From Pistricoccus aurantiacus (GTDB lineage Bacteria > Pseudomonadota > Gammaproteobacteria > Pseudomonadales > Halomonadaceae), in assembly GCF_007954585.1 (NCBI RefSeq), contig NZ_CP042382.1, forward strand, positions 806,001-870,000: 64,000 bases of DNA, in the 5' to 3' direction. The first letter of the stretch is position 1. Every line of letters starts with the position of its first letter. Both the position numbers and the translations under genes were made by a program. The notes below the pieces were generated by a model. It worked only from the letters and a program-made list of their open reading frames with translations, had not been told where the DNA came from and ran no database searches. Shown piece after piece: positions 60,809-64,000 of the stretch.

Positions 60809-61720
60809 CTAGCGGATATGCGCCAGAATACCGTCAAGTTCGTCGAGGCTGGTGTAGCGGATGGTCAGACGTCCCCTGCCGCCGCGCCCGTGCTGAATCT
60901 TGACCGGCGCCCCCAGCAGTTCTCCCAGTTGGTTTTCCAGACGCAGCACGTCGCCGCTCGGCGAAGCAGGCGCTGGCTTCGCCGGCGTCTTGCTGGCCAG
61001 GCGCTTCACCAGGGCTTCCGTGGCGCGTACCGTGAGGTCCTTGTCGACCACCTCCCGGGCAGCCTTGCGCTGCTTGGCACCGCTCAATCCGAGTAGCGCC
61101 CGAGCGTGGCCCATGTCCAGATCCCCGCGCTCCAGCAGAGTCTGCACTTCCGGGTCCAGGCTGAGCAGGCGCAGCAGATTCGCCACTTGGGCGCGGGAGC
61201 GACCCACCGTATCCGCTACCTGCTGCTGGGTCAGGGAGAATTCATCGAGCAGACGCTTGAGGGCGGCGGCCTCTTCCACGGGATTGAGATTCTCCCGCTG
61301 GATGTTCTCGATCAGCGCCAGGGCCAGGGCGACCTGATCGCTGACCTCGCGTATCACCGCGGGAATGACGTCAAGCTCCGCGAGCTGGGCGGCCCGCCAA
61401 CGCCGCTCGCCGGCGATGATCTCGTAGCGCGCCTCCCCCACCGGACGCACCACGATGGGCTGCATCACCCCCTGGGCGCGAATCGAATCCGCGAGTTCCT
61501 CCAGCGCTTCCGGCTGGATGTCTCGCCGAGGCTGATACTTTCCGCGGCTCAGCTGGCTCAGCGGCAAGCGTTCGAGACGCTCCGCCGAGGGCGACTCCTC
61601 CAGACCGGCTTCCAATGTCTCGCCGCTTTCCAGCAGCGGGCTTTCCAGCACGTCACGATGCCGGCCACCGGCGCCGATCAGCGCATCCAGACCGCGCCCC
61701 AAGGCTCGCTTACGCGTCAT
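60809..61720 (-). CDS. parB: Chromosome-partitioning protein ParB
   Basis: 303 residues from ATG 61720. N-terminal RKRALGRGLDALIGAGG (ParA-interacting), ParB/Srx domain (YQPRRDIQPEALEELADSIRAQGVMQPIVVRP; IIAGERRWRAAQLAELDVIPAVI) where CTP binds, a helix-turn-helix (FSLTQQQVADTVGRSRAQVANLLRLL) and a C-terminal dimer domain. It binds parS: a perfect site is at 18784. Its start is 60 nt after parA. Confidence 0.95.
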   Translation of the reverse strand: MTRKRALGRGLDALIGAGGRHRDVLESPLLESGETLEAGLEESPSAERLERLPLSQLSRGKYQPRRDIQPEALEELADSIRAQGVMQPIVVRPVGEARYEIIAGERRWRAAQLAELDVIPAVIREVSDQVALALALIENIQRENLNPVEEAAALKRLLDEFSLTQQQVADTVGRSRAQVANLLRLLSLDPEVQTLLERGDLDMGHARALLGLSGAKQRKAAREVVDKDLTVRATEALVKRLASKTPAKPAPASPSGDVLRLENQLGELLGAPVKIQHGRGGRGRLTIRYTSLDELDGILAHIR

Positions 61721-61780
61721 CTCCTGTCCCCCGAATGGTAGTCGCGCTTTCAAACGATCGTTCTGTCCAGCGTTTGACGA

Positions 61781-62551
61781 TCATAGCGCCAGCCGACGAA
61801 TCAGTTCCTTGGCCAGCACCCGATGCGCTTGGCTGCCTCGGGACAGACGCGCGTACTTGGTTACCGGCAAGCCGTGGCTCGGCGCTTCCGCCACCCGCAC
61901 GTTACGCGGAATGGTGGTCTTGAGCAGCATATCGCCGAAATAGTCGAAAAGCTGTTTGCTGACGTCCCGGGTCAGGCTGTTGCGCCCGTCGAACATGGTG
62001 CGCACGATACCGTAAATAGCCAGATTGGGATTCACGCTATCGCGAATCTGATCCACCGTGTCCAAGAGCGCCGACAGGCCTTCCAGCGCATAGAACTCGC
62101 ACTGCAAGGGGATCAGCACCCCGTGGGCGGCGGTCAGGGCGTTGAGGGTGAGCATGTTGAGGGACGGCGGGCAGTCGATCAGGATCACGTCGTAATCCCC
62201 TCTCAGGGTATCGAAGGCCTCCAGCAAGCAGCGCTCGCGCCCTTCGTCCCGATCCAGCAGCGCCACTTCCGCGGCGGTGAGATCGCCGTTGCTGGGCAGC
62301 AGCGCGAAGCCGGCCTCCGGACAGTCGAGGATCACCTGACGCACGTCCTTTTCTCCCAGCAGCACGTCCAGCACGCTGGCCTCGAGGCTGTGCTTGTCTA
62401 TACCCCCGCCCATGGTGGCGTGCCCCTGGGGGTCGAGATCCACCAGCAGGACCCGGCGATCCAGCGCCGCCAGGCTCGCGGCGAGATTGACGGCGGTGGT
62501 GGTCTTGCCCACGCCGCCTTTCTGATTGGTCAGAGCGATGATCTTGGTCAC
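61781..62551 (-). CDS. parA: Chromosome-partitioning ATPase ParA
   Basis: 256 residues. Deviant Walker A LTNQKGGVGKTTTAVNLA, Walker A' LLVDLDPQGHATMG and Walker B YDVILIDCPPSLNMLTLNAL. ParA gradients on the nucleoid move ParB-parS complexes. It lies between rsmG (gap 54 nt) and parB. Confidence 0.96.
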   Translation of the reverse strand: MTKIIALTNQKGGVGKTTTAVNLAASLAALDRRVLLVDLDPQGHATMGGGIDKHSLEASVLDVLLGEKDVRQVILDCPEAGFALLPSNGDLTAAEVALLDRDEGRERCLLEAFDTLRGDYDVILIDCPPSLNMLTLNALTAAHGVLIPLQCEFYALEGLSALLDTVDQIRDSVNPNLAIYGIVRTMFDGRNSLTRDVSKQLFDYFGDMLLKTTIPRNVRVAEAPSHGLPVTKYARLSRGSQAHRVLAKELIRRLAL

Positions 62552-62605
62552 GAACGACTTCCTTACTGGACCTGATACCCGGCTTGCGGGCAGCCAAAGA
62601 TTCGA

Positions 62606-63256
62606 TTAATGCTCGAGGATCAACAGATGGCGCTGCCCGACTTCCTCGGGAATTCTCAAGACGCGCTGCTCGACGAGTTCGACGCCTGGCGGCAATCCCG
62701 CCAGCTCTTCCTCGACGAGACGCCCCTTCATCGCGAGCCACTGGCCCTTGGGTGCCAGCAGGGGCGCGCTCAGGGTGACGAAATCCGCAAGACTGGCAAA
62801 GGCGCGGGAAATGATCTGATCGAAGCCTTGCGGCTCGAGCGCCTTGCCAGGGCAATCCTCGATTCTGGCCTGTACCGGGGTCACGTTGTCCAGCCCCAGC
62901 TCGACCACCGCCTGGCGCTGAAAGCGCACCTTCTTGCCGTTGCTGTCGAGCAGCGTCACTTCTAGCGCTGGTGCAAGAATCGCCAGCACCAGCCCCGGCA
63001 GGCCCGGTCCGGCCCCAACGTCCAGCAGGCGCGGCCCCTTGATCGCCGGCAGTACCGCGGCACTGTCCAGCAGATGCTTGGTCACCATGTCATCGAGCGA
63101 ACGTATCGCGGTGAGGTTATAGGCGCGGTTCCACTTGTGCAACAGGGCAAGCAATTCACCAAGGCGCTGGCGCTGATCCTCGCTGGTGGCGATATTCAGC
63201 GCCGAGAGTCCGCGCTCGAGACGCCGGAAATGGCTTGCATCCCGCATCCCGGTCAT
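62606..63256 (-). CDS. rsmG: 16S rRNA (guanine-527-N7)-methyltransferase RsmG
   Basis: 216 residues. SAM motif [17 protein letters not shown] and N-terminal [28 protein letters not shown] are the GidB signatures. It methylates G527 of 16S rRNA; loss gives low-level streptomycin resistance. The ATG overlaps the mnmG stop by 4 nt (ATGA). Confidence 0.96.
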   Translation of the reverse strand: MTGMRDASHFRRLERGLSALNIATSEDQRQRLGELLALLHKWNRAYNLTAIRSLDDMVTKHLLDSAAVLPAIKGPRLLDVGAGPGLPGLVLAILAPALEVTLLDSNGKKVRFQRQAVVELGLDNVTPVQARIEDCPGKALEPQGFDQIISRAFASLADFVTLSAPLLAPKGQWLAMKGRLVEEELAGLPPGVELVEQRVLRIPEEVGQRHLLILEH

Positions 63257-64000
63257 GAGTTGTCCGCTGCCGCCGGTGCGATCAGCTGTTTTTTCTTCAG
63301 GTGGATGAGCAGGATCGACACCGCCGCCGGGGTGACGCCGGAAATCCGTCCGGCCTGGGCCAGGGTGGCGGGGCGCGCGGCCGTGAGCTTCTGGCGAATC
63401 TCGTGGGAGAGTCCTTCGATCCGCTCGTAATCCAGGCTAGTCGGCAGCCGGGTGGCCTCGTGACGCTTGAGCTTGTCGATCTCGTCTTGCTGACGCGCGA
63501 TATAGCCCTGGTACTTGGCCTGGATCTGCACTTGCTCCGCCACGGTGGGATCGGCGCTTGTCTCGCCCACCAGATCCGCCACGTCCGCGTAGTCGAGTTC
63601 CGGACGGCGCAGCAGATCCAGCAGGTTGTATTCCCGGGTAAGGGGACTCTGGATCTTCTCCACAAGCCGCTCCGCCTGTGGGCTTCCCGGCTGGACCCAG
63701 CTGGCCTTGAGCCGGGCGGTTTCCTGCTCGATCGCCTCGCGCTTGGTCTCGAAGGCCTGCCAGCGCGGCTCGTCCACCAGTCCCAGGTCGCGGCCGACCG
63801 CCGTCAGGCGCAGATCCGCGTTGTCTTCTCGCAGCAGCAGGCGATATTCCGCCCGGGAGGTGAACATGCGATAGGGCTCCTGGGTTCCCAGGCTGATCAG
63901 GTCGTCCACCAGCACGCCGAGATAGGCCTCATCCCGCCGCGGATACCAGCTGTCGAGTCCTTGGGCGCGTCGCGCCGCGTTGAGCCCTGCCAGCAATCCT
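63253..64000 (-). CDS. mnmG: tRNA uridine-5-carboxymethylaminomethyl modification enzyme MnmG, C-terminal part (cut by window end)
   Basis: About 249 C-terminal residues are in the window; the frame is open at base 64000. [14 protein letters not shown], then [21 protein letters not shown], and the helical C-terminal domain (YEGYIARQ-like [24 protein letters not shown]) fit MnmG/GidA. With MnmE it modifies wobble U34 of tRNAs. mnmG is next to oriC in many gammaproteobacteria, so the origin may be a short distance past the right edge. Confidence 0.95.
   Translation of the reverse strand, partial: GLLAGLNAARRAQGLDSWYPRRDEAYLGVLVDDLISLGTQEPYRMFTSRAEYRLLLREDNADLRLTAVGRDLGLVDEPRWQAFETKREAIEQETARLKASWVQPGSPQAERLVEKIQSPLTREYNLLDLLRRPELDYADVADLVGETSADPTVAEQVQIQAKYQGYIARQQDEIDKLKRHEATRLPTSLDYERIEGLSHEIRQKLTAARPATLAQAGRISGVTPAAVSILLIHLKKKQLIAPAAADNS

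Overview
The window is about 64 kb of GC-rich, densely coding gammaproteobacterial chromosome. Gene order, an acidic proteome (e.g. the Asp/Glu-rich cytochrome linker) and gene content point to the Halomonadaceae (Halomonas-like). This assignment is inference: there is no rRNA gene here to confirm it.

Layout. (1) 1-5 kb is an eroded accessory stretch: the tail of a RhuM-type Fic protein, a decayed dehydrogenase tail, a membrane-anchored protein gene split by an IS3-family element, an Acg-like nitroreductase and a small DUF4258 gene pair. (2) 5-11.5 kb holds a tartrate/D-malate dehydrogenase, periplasmic Cu/Zn superoxide dismutase, tRNA-Arg(CCG), a di-haem cytochrome c, rep-trmL and a YfaZ-like porin. 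(3) 11.6-34 kb keeps a gene order I recall from Pseudomonas: pyrE, crc, rph, yicC, gmk, rpoZ, spoT, ridA, oxyR, recG, HU, rubredoxin reductase, ubiC, ubiA. It is broken by a second IS3-family element and a 15-23 kb block with an acetyltransferase, two MFS pumps, a RIO kinase, dbpA, pseudogene tails and a perfect parS site. (4) 34-46 kb is mixed housekeeping and transport: a histone-deacetylase-like hydrolase behind a hairpin-rich leader, cysZ, a thioesterase, an orphan TRAP binding protein, uvrD, a glycosyltransferase, hexR, an NSS transporter, a DUF72 protein and a DMT exporter. (5) 46.5-64 kb is the origin-proximal cluster, all on the minus strand: mnmG-rsmG-parA-parB, atpIBEFHAGDC, then mgtE, uppP, apbE, and glmU-glmS.

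How genes work together. ParA and ParB (61-62 kb) should act on the parS palindrome at 18.78 kb in the same window. mnmG lies next to oriC in many gammaproteobacteria, so the origin is probably just beyond the right edge. The F1Fo ATP synthase operon has a clear sigma70-type promoter before atpI, a terminator after atpC and a strong hairpin between atpA and atpG. Crc and HexR are both carbon-flow regulators; SpoT, RpoZ and Gmk form a (p)ppGpp/GTP/RNA polymerase neighbourhood; OxyR, SodC and the nitroreductase relate to redox stress.

The most interesting observations are the parS palindrome, the atpA/atpG hairpin, the hairpin-rich 34.19-34.36 kb leader, the DUF4258 pair, the collection of orphan gene 3' ends (tartrate dehydrogenase-, FabI- and RIO kinase-derived), a 140-bp element with terminal inverted repeats beside recG, and a nuclease-dead Crc. 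I did not see a CRISPR array, a prophage or an obviously new multi-gene defence system.
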